Positions 5,990 through 13,275 are shown, numbered from the stretch's first letter. The stretch is 15,962 nucleotides of DNA from an uncultured Anaerolineae bacterium (GCA_937893815.1 CALCSH010000616.1:1-15962); one strand, 5' to 3'. Notes: generated by a model from the sequence alone, not told the origin. Numbers and translations are program-made.

Positions 5990-7891
5990 ATGTTCACAAA
6001 AATGAAAATCATTACCATCCTAACCACCTTACTGGCACTTTTTAGCAGCCTGGCCTGTGTAACCGTCACCCGCGCCCTGGGTATCGAGAACGGGCCTGCT
6101 GTACCAGTTGCCGCCGATAACGCATCCGACAAGCGACAAGGCCCCGATGACGCGGGCGATTACGAGTATGACGATGAAGGTCGTCCGGTATTGAGTGGAA
6201 GTGAAGAAACTCTCGATACCGAACATTTCCGGCTGCACTATACCTTTGATGGGCAAGATGCGGCCGCATCGGCCAGCTATGTCGATGAAGTCGCCCAGGC
6301 GCTGGAGCATGTCTGGCAGGTCGAGATTGAGCAATTTGGCTGGGCTGCCCCGCCACCCGATGAGGGCATCGGCGGCGATGACCGTTATGATGTCTATTTG
6401 CAAGAAATTCTCTGGGATGGCACATTTGGCTACGTAGAAGGCGGCGAAGATTCACGCTACCGGGGTGCAGGTCAGGTGGGCGACACTCGCAATGCTCGCA
6501 ATGCTCGCACCACCTCAGCCCTCAAAGAGCGTGCTTCGGCATCATTTATGGTTCTCGACAACGACTACGCCGACACCGAAGACCTCGTCACGGCAGATTA
6601 CACCATCCTCGATATGATGCGTTCAACCGTGGCCCACGAGTTCAACCACGCCCTGCAATTTGGTTACGACGGCGAAGAACCCGCCGATTGGCTGTGGGAA
6701 GCCACATCCACCTGGATGCAAGACGAAGTCTATGATGACATCAATGATGGCATCGAAGACGCCTATGCGGTATTCAAATCGCCCGACTCTTGCCAACTGG
6801 CCTACGGCGGCGAAGCGCGCGTCGAAGACGAAAATCACTGGTATGGTGAATGGATTTTCCTGCGCTACATCTCCGAGCAATATGGCCACGCCACCGTACG
6901 TGCCATCTGGGAGCAGGCCACCACGCTGGACGGTTATGATGCCATAGAAGCCGCACTCAACGCCGCGGGGACATCGCTGGAAGAAACCCTGCGCAGCTAC
7001 ACCATTGCTTTACTCACACGCGACTTTGAAGAAGGCGATACCTACCCCGTGCTGCGTCTGGAAGGGGAAGCCAGCACCGGCACATTTACGCCCCTCGATG
7101 GTGTCGGGCAGATGGCTGCTGACTATATCGAAATTCTCGCCGAGGGCGTGGTCACAATCGCCGTTGACGATGAATATTTCACTCCGCTGCTGGTCGGTAT
7201 TTCCGGCAAACAGGCGAGTGTCTTCGAGTTCAATGGCACACAGGCCAGCGCAGATGCCAGCGCCTTCGAGCATCTCTACCTGATTGCAATCAACCCTGAT
7301 CAGGCCGTAGACGAATACGACTGCTATTTCAGCGAATACAGCGTGGAGGTGAGCTCCGCAGGCAGCGCTCAAACCGCTGTTGAAACTCTATCGGCTGCCA
7401 ATTTTTCTGCCCCCGCAGTCGAAGAACTCATGGACCCGGATGAATATTGGGCGGATGAATCCGGCAACAACCCGGCCATTGAAGCCCCCGCCGACTTTAT
7501 CCCTGGCTATCTGCCCACGGGCTATGAATTCTACGAAGCCTATATGATGACCGCCGATGACTATGGCGAAGATGCCATCTGGTATGTTCCCGACGGCAGA
7601 TCCGCCAGTGTGGTTGATTTCTACGGCCCCGGCGATGATGATTATATATCCGTCAGCGCTGCCAATAACCCTTACACCTCGCTCGATGAGTACCTCACCG
7701 ACGCCGATTGGGAGCCTTTCGATGATGAATGGTACGATTTCAACGGCGTGGAAGTCATCATCGAAGATGCCAGCGACGAATACGGCCCCTTCAGCTACGC
7801 CACCTACCTCCTCGGCGACCAGTTCATCGTCGTGGAAGGCAATATCGGCGTGGACGAAATGGCGCAAGTTGTCGAAAGTTTGTTGAAGTAA
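5990..7891 (+). CDS. Secreted or lipid-anchored acidic zinc metalloprotease (HEXXH), M6/MXAN_6640-like
   Basis: This 633-aa protein begins with a basic and hydrophobic signal segment (MFTKMKIITILTTLLALFSS) ending near Cys23. SSLAC resembles a lipobox but lacks the usual aliphatic residue at -3, so lipid attachment is possible, not certain. The zinc site is His216-Glu217-Phe-Asn-His220, with Glu237 in DWLWEATSTWMQDE as a likely third ligand, a gluzincin-like spacing. The preceding FRLHYT...YVDEVAQALEHVW and the GGDDRYDVYL stretch match, from memory, the MXAN_6640-type secreted protease family. The C-terminal 190 residues (about 440-633) form a separate acidic region with GYLPTGYEF that recalls DUF4367-like domains. 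The start at 5990 has a strong AGGAGG at 5979-5984. The frame is open upstream to 5711, but that part encodes spacer repeats. Confidence 0.75.
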   Translation: MFTKMKIITILTTLLALFSSLACVTVTRALGIENGPAVPVAADNASDKRQGPDDAGDYEYDDEGRPVLSGSEETLDTEHFRLHYTFDGQDAAASASYVDEVAQALEHVWQVEIEQFGWAAPPPDEGIGGDDRYDVYLQEILWDGTFGYVEGGEDSRYRGAGQVGDTRNARNARTTSALKERASASFMVLDNDYADTEDLVTADYTILDMMRSTVAHEFNHALQFGYDGEEPADWLWEATSTWMQDEVYDDINDGIEDAYAVFKSPDSCQLAYGGEARVEDENHWYGEWIFLRYISEQYGHATVRAIWEQATTLDGYDAIEAALNAAGTSLEETLRSYTIALLTRDFEEGDTYPVLRLEGEASTGTFTPLDGVGQMAADYIEILAEGVVTIAVDDEYFTPLLVGISGKQASVFEFNGTQASADASAFEHLYLIAINPDQAVDEYDCYFSEYSVEVSSAGSAQTAVETLSAANFSAPAVEELMDPDEYWADESGNNPAIEAPADFIPGYLPTGYEFYEAYMMTADDYGEDAIWYVPDGRSASVVDFYGPGDDDYISVSAANNPYTSLDEYLTDADWEPFDDEWYDFNGVEVIIEDASDEYGPFSYATYLLGDQFIVVEGNIGVDEMAQVVESLLK

Positions 7892-7896
7892 ATACC

Positions 7897-7989
7897 GCCC
7901 TCACCCTGGCCTTCGCTTTGCTCATGCCCGTCCCTCTCCCATTTTGGGAGAGGGATAGATTCGAGCGTAGCGAGAATCAGGGTGAGGGC
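7897..7989. repeat. 93-nt two-step hairpin repeat after the metalloprotease
   Basis: The outer stem is perfect over 12 bp (GCCCTCACCCTG at 7897-7908 with CAGGGTGAGGGC at 7978-7989). The inner stem is perfect over 11 bp (TCCCTCTCCCA at 7931-7941 with TGGGAGAGGGA at 7945-7955) around a TTT loop. The middle halves, with TTCGCTTTGCTC and GAGCGTAGCGAGAA, also pair partly. It starts 5 nt after the stop codon and ends 14 nt before the histidine kinase ATG. CCCTCACCC...CTCTCCC hairpins are common dispersed repeats in bacteria; here it could limit read-through or protect the mRNA 3' end. Confidence 0.75.
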
Positions 7990-8003
7990 ACGCTCCCTAA
8001 ACT

Positions 8004-9470
8004 ATGCAAACCAAACTCACCCGCTCGCATCTCGCCGTAACACTGATCTCTGTCGTCATTTTGGCGGCGTTGATTGCAGCGGGCTACCTCGTCTACCTGC
8101 AAACCGATCTCCCCGCACAGTGGGCCGGTGATGAAGCCTGGGCAATTGCCGATGAAATCGCCTGGGAACTCGATGACGCCCCCCTGACCACTGCATTTGC
8201 CGAACGATATATTGAGGATGTGGGATTTGTTCCGATTGCCGAGTTTTGGGATGAGAACAGCCTGTACTATGAAGACTGGATCATCATTCTGGATGCGGCG
8301 GGGGGCGTGATTGCCAGTAACGATACCTGGCGCTACCCCCCAGGGAAATCGCCCGACCTAAGCCAACTCCCGGGGTTGGATGCCGAACTCTTTGCGCGTG
8401 CTACCCCCCAGGCCAATGCCGATGATCTGGTAGCCTACGCCGTCGTCGGGGAAGACCATATCGGGCAGGCAGCTATCATCGCCTTGGATGGTATTCATCT
8501 CGGTTGGGTGTACTATCGCATCGGAGGCATAGGCGCACCCTACACCTCCGGTGAAACGCTGGCCGCTCTGGCGGTGGTGATTCTCGGCTCAGGGCTGATT
8601 GCGGTCATCGTTTCAGGTTTTATTGGCAGGCGTCTGGCGCATACGTTCAGCCGCCGCTTGCTCCGCCTGAGTCAGGCCAGTTCGGCATTGGCCGCTGGCG
8701 ATTTAAGTAGCCGCATAAACATCGAGGGAGATGATGAAATTACCCAGGTGAGCGAACAATTCAATCACATGGCCGACCAGATTGGCACACAGATGCACGA
8801 TTTACGTTCACTGGCCGAGCGAAACGCCATGCTTGCCGAAGAAGCGCGTGCCCTGGCCGCTGTGGAAGAGCGCAGCCGATTGGCGCGTGAGTTACACGAT
8901 GCTGTCAAACAACAAATTTTCGCCCTCAGCCTGACCGCCAATTCGATCCGCCAGTTACTGAGCAAAGATACCAACCGGGCCACGGAGCGGCTGGCGCAAC
9001 TCGAACAGCAGGCGCGCGATATTCATCTCGAAATGGATGCGATCATAAAACAGTTGCGTCCCGCTTCGTTGGGCGACCGGGGATTGGCCTCCGCTTTGGG
9101 GCAGTTGACTGCCAAATGGCAGGATCAACACCAAATTCCAGTTTCGCTGCGCGTGCAAGGGGAACGCGAACTCCCCCTGAGCGTGGAACAGGCCCTTTTC
9201 CGCATTTCCCAGGAAGCCTTAAATAATATCGCCAAACACGCCCAGGCAAAGCAAGTGAAGATTGTGCTGATCTATGCGTCCGACGAGATTCGATTGCAAA
9301 TTGAGGATGATGGTATCGGGTTTAACCTTGCCGAGATGGACGATTTCGGCTCGCTGGGGCTGCACGGTATGCGGGCACGGGCTGATGAGATTCGGGCCAA
9401 ATTTGAAATAAAAAGTACACCCGGGCAAGGTTGTTGCATCGACGTAACCGTAAGCAGCGATGACGAGTAG
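8004..9470 (+). CDS. Sensor histidine kinase, NarL/LiaS-type (HAMP, HisKA_3, HATPase)
   Basis: This 488-aa protein has a membrane helix at about 10-32, an extracytoplasmic sensor region at about 33-185, a second helix at 186-208, a HAMP linker at 209-262 and a short coiled stretch. A HisKA_3 dimerisation domain follows, with the phospho-accepting His298 in ARELHDAVKQ. The ATP-binding domain has its N-box in EALNNIAKHAQA (404-415), a DDGIGF box (435-440) and a GSLGLHGMRARA box (449-460). The sensor region contains DWIIILDAAGGVIASND, a pattern like extracytoplasmic PAS/Cache domains, so it probably detects a small molecule outside the membrane. An in-frame TAA at 7998-8000 makes ATG 8004 the first usable start; its ribosome site is poor. 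Its likely partner is the NarL-type regulator at 13618, across the AOR/MoaD block. Confidence 0.92.
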   Translation: MQTKLTRSHLAVTLISVVILAALIAAGYLVYLQTDLPAQWAGDEAWAIADEIAWELDDAPLTTAFAERYIEDVGFVPIAEFWDENSLYYEDWIIILDAAGGVIASNDTWRYPPGKSPDLSQLPGLDAELFARATPQANADDLVAYAVVGEDHIGQAAIIALDGIHLGWVYYRIGGIGAPYTSGETLAALAVVILGSGLIAVIVSGFIGRRLAHTFSRRLLRLSQASSALAAGDLSSRINIEGDDEITQVSEQFNHMADQIGTQMHDLRSLAERNAMLAEEARALAAVEERSRLARELHDAVKQQIFALSLTANSIRQLLSKDTNRATERLAQLEQQARDIHLEMDAIIKQLRPASLGDRGLASALGQLTAKWQDQHQIPVSLRVQGERELPLSVEQALFRISQEALNNIAKHAQAKQVKIVLIYASDEIRLQIEDDGIGFNLAEMDDFGSLGLHGMRARADEIRAKFEIKSTPGQGCCIDVTVSSDDE

Positions 9471-9510
9471 CGATTTTACGACAACTGTGGGTACCCATTT
9501 TGATCATTCT

Positions 9511-9574
9511 TGGGGTCTCTGGGAATCCCCGTAGTAGTTGTCCAGATTTCTCACGGCAGTTCCTAAAGACCCCA
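9511..9574 (+). repeat. Structured element, copy 2 (hairpin with conserved loop)
   Basis: The arms TGGGGTCTCTGGGAA (9511-9525) and TTCCTAAAGACCCCA (9560-9574) form a 15-bp stem with one mismatch and one G-U pair. The loop shares CCCGT-GTAGTT-TCC and CTC--GGCA-TTCC with the hairpin at 4804-4873. A short inner pairing, CCGT (9529-9532) with ACGG (9553-9556), is also possible. Upstream lie a perfect palindrome TGGGTACCCA (9488-9497) and GACAACT (9480-9486), which is complementary to AGTTGTC (9536-9542) in the loop and so offers an alternative fold. It ends 3 nt before the -35 box of the AOR operon promoter. Confidence 0.55.
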
Positions 9575-9577
9575 TTC

Positions 9578-9606
9578 TTGAAGTTCTTTGCATTTAGTGC
9601 TATAGT
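9578..9606 (+). promoter_or_regulatory. Sigma70-like promoter of the MoaD-like/AOR operon
   Basis: TTGAAG (9578-9583) and TATAGT (9601-9606) are separated by exactly 17 nt, close to the sigma70 consensus. Transcription would start near 9613, about 33 nt before the first ATG. It stands directly downstream of the hairpin element 9511-9574. Confidence 0.7.
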
Positions 9607-9645
9607 TTATTCGTCAAATAAACTGTACAGGTGCAGGCACACTTC

Positions 9646-9996
9646 ATGAATTCCATTCAAGTCAACACCTCACTTTATGGCCCTCTTGCGCAGTATGCGG
9701 GAGGAAAATATATTGCCCAAAAAAGCGTTGAACTCAAAGACAATGCCTCCATACGGGATTTGATGGATTATTTTGGGATTCCCTACGATCAAAAAAGCTA
9801 TTTGTTTATTAACGCAGTCCTTTGTGATATGCCCGGTCTTTTGGCATCTTTGGATGAGCCATTGAAAGATGGCGACCGTGTAGGCATCTTCTCTCTTCAG
9901 CACATGTGGCCGTACCAATACCGGGATGGAATCCGAATGTCGGAAACCCTCACCGAAACCTTGCGAGAACACGGCACGATGCATAATGTCTATTAA
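9646..9996 (+). CDS. MoaD/ThiS-like ubiquitin-fold protein without C-terminal Gly-Gly
   Basis: This 116-aa protein has the beta-grasp pattern of the MoaD/ThiS sulfur carriers: VNTSLYGPLAQYAG, a middle strand and helix with VELKDNASIRDLMDYFGI, YLFINAVL, and the conserved late LKDGDRVGIFSLQHM. In canonical carriers the chain ends just after this point in Gly-Gly, which is adenylated and thiocarboxylated. Here it continues for about 28 more residues, ending MHNVY with no Gly-Gly, so it cannot act as a standard sulfur donor unless processed. It is homologous in layout to the protein at 13276. ATG 9646 is preferred; a GTG at 9631 in frame is an alternative, and neither has a strong ribosome site. 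It lies 33 nt before the AOR gene in one operon. MoaD-like genes beside AOR genes are a known arrangement; the exact role is unknown. Confidence 0.75.
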   Translation: MNSIQVNTSLYGPLAQYAGGKYIAQKSVELKDNASIRDLMDYFGIPYDQKSYLFINAVLCDMPGLLASLDEPLKDGDRVGIFSLQHMWPYQYRDGIRMSETLTETLREHGTMHNVY

Positions 9997-10029
9997 GTTA
10001 GCCTAATTACCACAAAAAAGGAGAGTACA

Positions 10030-11793
10030 GTGGCCAAACAAATTCTTCGTATCAATATGAGTGCGCTCAAAGCTACCTATGAGCCAATCCCTGAAAAATG
10101 GGTGCGCTGGGGTGGGCGTGGGCTGACCTCCGCCATCGTCTTTGACGAGGTTGATCCCACCTGCCACCCACTAGGACCAAATAATAAACTCGTCATCGCA
10201 CCAGGTTGGGTTTCTGGCAGTCCGGCAGCGCCCAGCAGCGGGCGTACCTCCTTCGGCGGCAAGAGTCCCCTGACGGGCGGCATTAAAGAAGCCAATTCCG
10301 GCGGCCTTTCCAGCCAAAAAATTGCCAAACTTGGCCTCGCTGCCATCATTCTTGAGGGCATGCCCAAAGACGGCAAATGGTATGAAATTTTCATCAATAA
10401 GGACGGCGTCCAATTTGAAGATGCCGCCGATTTGGTGGGCAAGGGCATGTACGAAGTTGATAAACTCATGTGGGCGAAATATTCCAACAAACCCGCTGTG
10501 ATTGGTATTGGACCGGTTGGTGAAATGAAACTCTCCAACGCCGGTGTTTCCGTCAACGATCCCGAAAATGAACCCGGCCGTTACGCCGGGCGCGGCGGAC
10601 TCGGTGCGGTGATGGGTGCACGCGGCGTCAAAGTGATGGTTGTAGACGACACCGGCGGCCCCGGGGTGGAGCTTGCCAATAAAGAACTCTTCACCGAAGG
10701 GCGTAAGAAACTCACTGCCGCCATCCAGGCCCACGACCTGACCAAGAAAGACGGTGGATTGTGGACATTTGGCACCAACGTTTTGATGAATATCATCAAC
10801 GAAGCGGGCGGCTTGCCCACGCGTGGTTTTAGCTCCGGTCAATTTGAAGGCGCGGCGAAGATCTCAGGCGAGGCCGTTGTGGAAAATATTGAAGCACGCG
10901 GCGGCGTTGGCACCAAGCATCACGCCTGCCATCCCGGCTGCATTATGCAATGCTCCAGCATTTACCCGCACGAAGACGGTACCGCCTTTGTTTCCGTCAT
11001 CGAATATGAGACCTCCTGGTCGCTGGGTGCCAACTGCGGCATTGACGATATCGAATATATTGCCCAGGCCACCTGGGAATGCAACGACATCGGCCTGGAT
11101 ACCATCGAAGCCGGAAACGCAATTGCAATTGCGATGGAAGGCGGCTATCTTGAATTTGGTGACAAAGCAGGCGCACTAAAAACCTTTGACGATATCCGCC
11201 AGGGCACTCCCATGGGGCGCATTATGGGCCAGGGTACCGAAGCCACGGCCAAGGCCTTGGGCGTCTTCCGGGTTCCCACCGTTAAGGGGCAGGCCATGCC
11301 CGCCTATGAGCCGCGTGCCATCAAAGGCATCGGCGTGACCTATGCCACCACTCCAATGGGCGCAGACCACACCTCCGGCTACACTATCGCCCCTGAAATT
11401 GCAGGCGTGGGCGGCAAAGTGGATCCGCTCGACAATACCGATAAAGCCGGGCTTTCGCTCACCTTCCAGGCGGCGACGGCCTTTATCGACAGCACCGGCT
11501 ACTGCCTCTTCATCGCCTTCCCGATCCTCGATATTGCGGAAGGTTGGGCAGGTATGGCGGAATCGGTTGCAGGCGTGACCGGGATTGAGATGACTGGCGA
11601 TGATGTGATTTCAATAGGCAAAGAGATTCTCAAGATGGAGCGTCTTTTCAACGAGGCGGCTGGCTTTACTTCTGCCGATGATCGTCTGCCCGAATTCATG
11701 CGGGAAGAGGAACTGCCGCCGCACAACGTCAAGTGGACCATGAGCAACGAAGATTTAGATCAAGTTTACGCCTGGGTGCACGAAGAAGCATAA
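10030..11793 (+). CDS. aor: Aldehyde:ferredoxin oxidoreductase family tungsten/molybdopterin enzyme
   Basis: This 587-aa protein has the full AOR layout. The N-terminal pterin-binding domain shows VRWGGRGLTSAIVFDEV, a conserved HPLGPNN...LVIAPGWVSGS region and GRYAGRGGLGAVMGARGVK. The [4Fe-4S] ligands are Cys300, Cys304 and Cys308 in ACHPGCIMQC, plus Cys492 in DSTGYCLF. Candidate active-site residues, by analogy with the Pyrococcus enzyme, are Glu325/Glu327 (VIEYETS) and His447 (GADHTSG). Members oxidise aldehydes to carboxylic acids, or reduce acids, with ferredoxin as electron partner and a tungsten bis-pyranopterin cofactor. The substrate is not predictable. The GTG start at 10030 is supported by AAGGAG at 10018-10023. 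The first two cysteines are three residues apart, where the Pyrococcus enzyme has two. No ferredoxin-like small subunit gene adjoins it. A strong terminator follows. Confidence 0.93.
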   Translation: MAKQILRINMSALKATYEPIPEKWVRWGGRGLTSAIVFDEVDPTCHPLGPNNKLVIAPGWVSGSPAAPSSGRTSFGGKSPLTGGIKEANSGGLSSQKIAKLGLAAIILEGMPKDGKWYEIFINKDGVQFEDAADLVGKGMYEVDKLMWAKYSNKPAVIGIGPVGEMKLSNAGVSVNDPENEPGRYAGRGGLGAVMGARGVKVMVVDDTGGPGVELANKELFTEGRKKLTAAIQAHDLTKKDGGLWTFGTNVLMNIINEAGGLPTRGFSSGQFEGAAKISGEAVVENIEARGGVGTKHHACHPGCIMQCSSIYPHEDGTAFVSVIEYETSWSLGANCGIDDIEYIAQATWECNDIGLDTIEAGNAIAIAMEGGYLEFGDKAGALKTFDDIRQGTPMGRIMGQGTEATAKALGVFRVPTVKGQAMPAYEPRAIKGIGVTYATTPMGADHTSGYTIAPEIAGVGGKVDPLDNTDKAGLSLTFQAATAFIDSTGYCLFIAFPILDIAEGWAGMAESVAGVTGIEMTGDDVISIGKEILKMERLFNEAAGFTSADDRLPEFMREEELPPHNVKWTMSNEDLDQVYAWVHEEA

Positions 11794-11806
11794 ATCAAGA
11801 TTTTGC

Positions 11807-11847
11807 AAAGATGCTCACGCAAAAACGCGTGAGCATCTTTTTGTTTA
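11807..11847 (+). terminator. Strong Rho-independent terminator after AOR
   Basis: A perfect 14-bp stem (AAAGATGCTCACGC at 11807-11820 with GCGTGAGCATCTTT at 11827-11840) closes an AAAAAC loop. It is followed by TTGTTT. It lies 14 nt after the AOR stop codon and separates the AOR operon from the downstream MoaD genes. Confidence 0.9.
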
Positions 11848-11914
11848 ACAATATCGATAAGCTTCGATCCAAAGTGGACCCAAAAGAAAGCATTCGCCTG
11901 AGCAATTGCGTTTA

Positions 11915-12087
11915 ACGTATGACTCTACTGCAAAAACCCTTCACCGCTGAGAACGCGGAGAGCGCAGAGTTTAAAAAGTGCGAAATTAGCAGAAAAGAAG
12001 CCATTATTCTGCGAAATCGTCAAAAAAAATCTCGGCGTTCTCTGCGCACTCTGCGGTGAAAATGTCTTTTTGCAGCGGAGTCACGTA
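11915..12087. repeat. MITE-like inverted-repeat element of ACCGCAGAG type
   Basis: Two arms of about 50 nt, 11921-11970 and 12031-12082, are imperfect inverted complements. The outer ends are GACTC...CTGCAAAAA and TTTTTGCAG...GAGTC, and the inner parts TTCACCGCTGAGAACGCGGA and CTCTGCGCACTCTGCGGTGA. The unit is flanked by ACGTA at 11915-11919 and 12083-12087, which reads as a 5-bp target duplication, although ACGT is itself palindromic. The centre (11971-12030) is AT-rich and codes for nothing. The rest of the 11794-12173 gap holds the AOR terminator, about 65 nt of featureless AT-rich sequence, and a leader region. Confidence 0.7.
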
Positions 12088-12091
12088 TAAT
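12063..12091 (+). promoter_or_regulatory. Possible promoter of the MoaD operon at the repeat edge
   Basis: A perfect -10 box TATAAT lies at 12086-12091, overlapping the right end of the inverted-repeat element. The position 17 nt upstream reads TGTCTT, a poor -35. A promoter is needed after the AOR terminator, which raises the prior. Confidence 0.35.
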
Positions 12092-12173
12092 ATAGGGGCA
12101 ATGTGTATTGGAATAGTACTTGGACCCTCTCTTCCATCTCACATAAACCATCGAACCATTTTAGAGGTGCCCT

Positions 12174-12413
12174 ATGAAAGTTGAAGTTCGTGTTTTTGCA
12201 ACCCTCCGAAAATATCTGCCCGAACTTGGCATCGGCGAACCGAAGATTCTCGAACTTCCCGAAGGGACAAACTTCGCCGAGTTGCGAGATCAGCTTGAAC
12301 TGCCCGCGGCGGAAGTCAAAATTATAATGCGCAATGGCTTGCAAACTGAACTCAATGAGATCATCGCCAATGGCGATCGTATTGCCTATATCCCGGCTGT
12401 GGCGGGGGGATAA
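12174..12413 (+). CDS. MoaD/ThiS family sulfur carrier with C-terminal Gly-Gly
   Basis: This 79-aa protein is the size of canonical MoaD. It opens with MKVEVRVFATLRKYLPE, has the LPEGTNFAELRDQL strand and helix and the NGDRIAYIPAVAGG end. The last two residues are Gly-Gly, as required for adenylation by a MoeB-like enzyme and thiocarboxylation. In molybdopterin synthesis the MoaD thiocarboxylate gives sulfur to the dithiolene of the pterin, the same cofactor that AOR enzymes use with tungsten. The neighbouring AOR therefore makes a pterin role likely, but a MoaE partner is not in the window. GAGGTG at 12164-12169 precedes the ATG by 4 nt. The next gene begins 5 nt after its stop, so the two are almost certainly translated from one mRNA. 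Confidence 0.88.
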   Translation: MKVEVRVFATLRKYLPELGIGEPKILELPEGTNFAELRDQLELPAAEVKIIMRNGLQTELNEIIANGDRIAYIPAVAGG

Positions 12414-12418
12414 ACCAG

Positions 12419-13201
12419 ATGGCAATTTTCCAACATCTGCTATGGGGCTTCGAGTTGACGTACCCCGATGGTTGGGCGCATCAATCCAACGCCGATGCCG
12501 ACGGATTCGCTAAAAATGCCCTGGCCTTCGAGACAGATGACACCGGTGAACTGGCTGCACACCTGCTCGTGCGCGGCGAATGGAATGGACACCGTGAACC
12601 GATTGCCCCGCTCTGGAACCAGCATATTACCAAACTTGCCATCATGCTGGGCGCAAAAAAACTCGGCTCGGCCCCTTTCAGTATGGGCGCCGCCAACGGG
12701 TTTGAAGCCGAAATTCAACTCCCCAAACGTCAGGAGCGCCGCTTGTGGGCGGGCATCCTGGCACGCGATACGCTCATTCTCCACTTTTTAGTGTCGCATC
12801 TTAAACAGGAGCGGGCAGATTTTGAGCCACAGGCCACGCAAATTATTGCCAGCTTGCGCTTCGTCGAGCACATCAACAATTTGACTACCAACGAAGCCGG
12901 TTTTCCCCTGCCACCCGCCTACAAACCGGTTGACCCCGCCACACTGGTGCCTGATGCTCAAGAAAATGGAAGCTGGCAAGCCTATGACGGCAAGAGTGAT
13001 ATCGGTGCGCTGCAAGCTTTTTACTACCGCGAGCTGCCGCATCACGAATGGGAAATCAGCGAATTTATCCCCTATCCCAACCAGGTGAACATCCATTTTT
13101 CCCGCTTGCGCATCCACAAAGGGGCCTTTACCGCGACGTTAGGCATCCTTCCTGGCGAAGAAAAAAAACCAGCGGGCAAAATAATACTCAAATATGAGTA
13201 A
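12419..13201 (+). CDS. Two-domain protein of unknown function, linked to the MoaD gene
   Basis: This 260-aa protein has no signal peptide or membrane helix and should be cytoplasmic. Its first half (about 1-145) begins FELTYPDGWAHQSN and ends in ATQIIASLRFVE, a pattern that resembles PsbP/DcrB-like alpha-beta sandwich domains. The second half (about 165-260) has LPPAYKPVDPATLVPDAQE, then QAFYYRELPHHEWEISEF and a strand-rich end. A Pro-rich linker separates the halves. I do not recognise a named family, and the domain resemblance is by eye. It starts 5 nt after the MoaD stop, with the G-rich Gly-Gly codons serving as a ribosome site, which indicates translational coupling. Placement between two MoaD-like genes suggests a job tied to the AOR or its cofactor, but none can be assigned. 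Confidence 0.75.
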   Translation: MAIFQHLLWGFELTYPDGWAHQSNADADGFAKNALAFETDDTGELAAHLLVRGEWNGHREPIAPLWNQHITKLAIMLGAKKLGSAPFSMGAANGFEAEIQLPKRQERRLWAGILARDTLILHFLVSHLKQERADFEPQATQIIASLRFVEHINNLTTNEAGFPLPPAYKPVDPATLVPDAQENGSWQAYDGKSDIGALQAFYYRELPHHEWEISEFIPYPNQVNIHFSRLRIHKGAFTATLGILPGEEKKPAGKIILKYE

Positions 13202-13275
13202 CCGGTTTTCTCATAAAGGCTCAAACAAACGCCTGCGCAGCCATAATTTCCGCAAGCAGGAAGGAGCATAAAACC

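Noticed and set aside
12092..12173. Molybdenum/tungsten cofactor riboswitch in the leader of the MoaD gene
   Set aside because: The leader is only about 80 nt. The sole pairing seen, ATAGGGGCA with TGCCCTAT near the ribosome site, is short and imperfect, and the known Moco motif is not recognisable.
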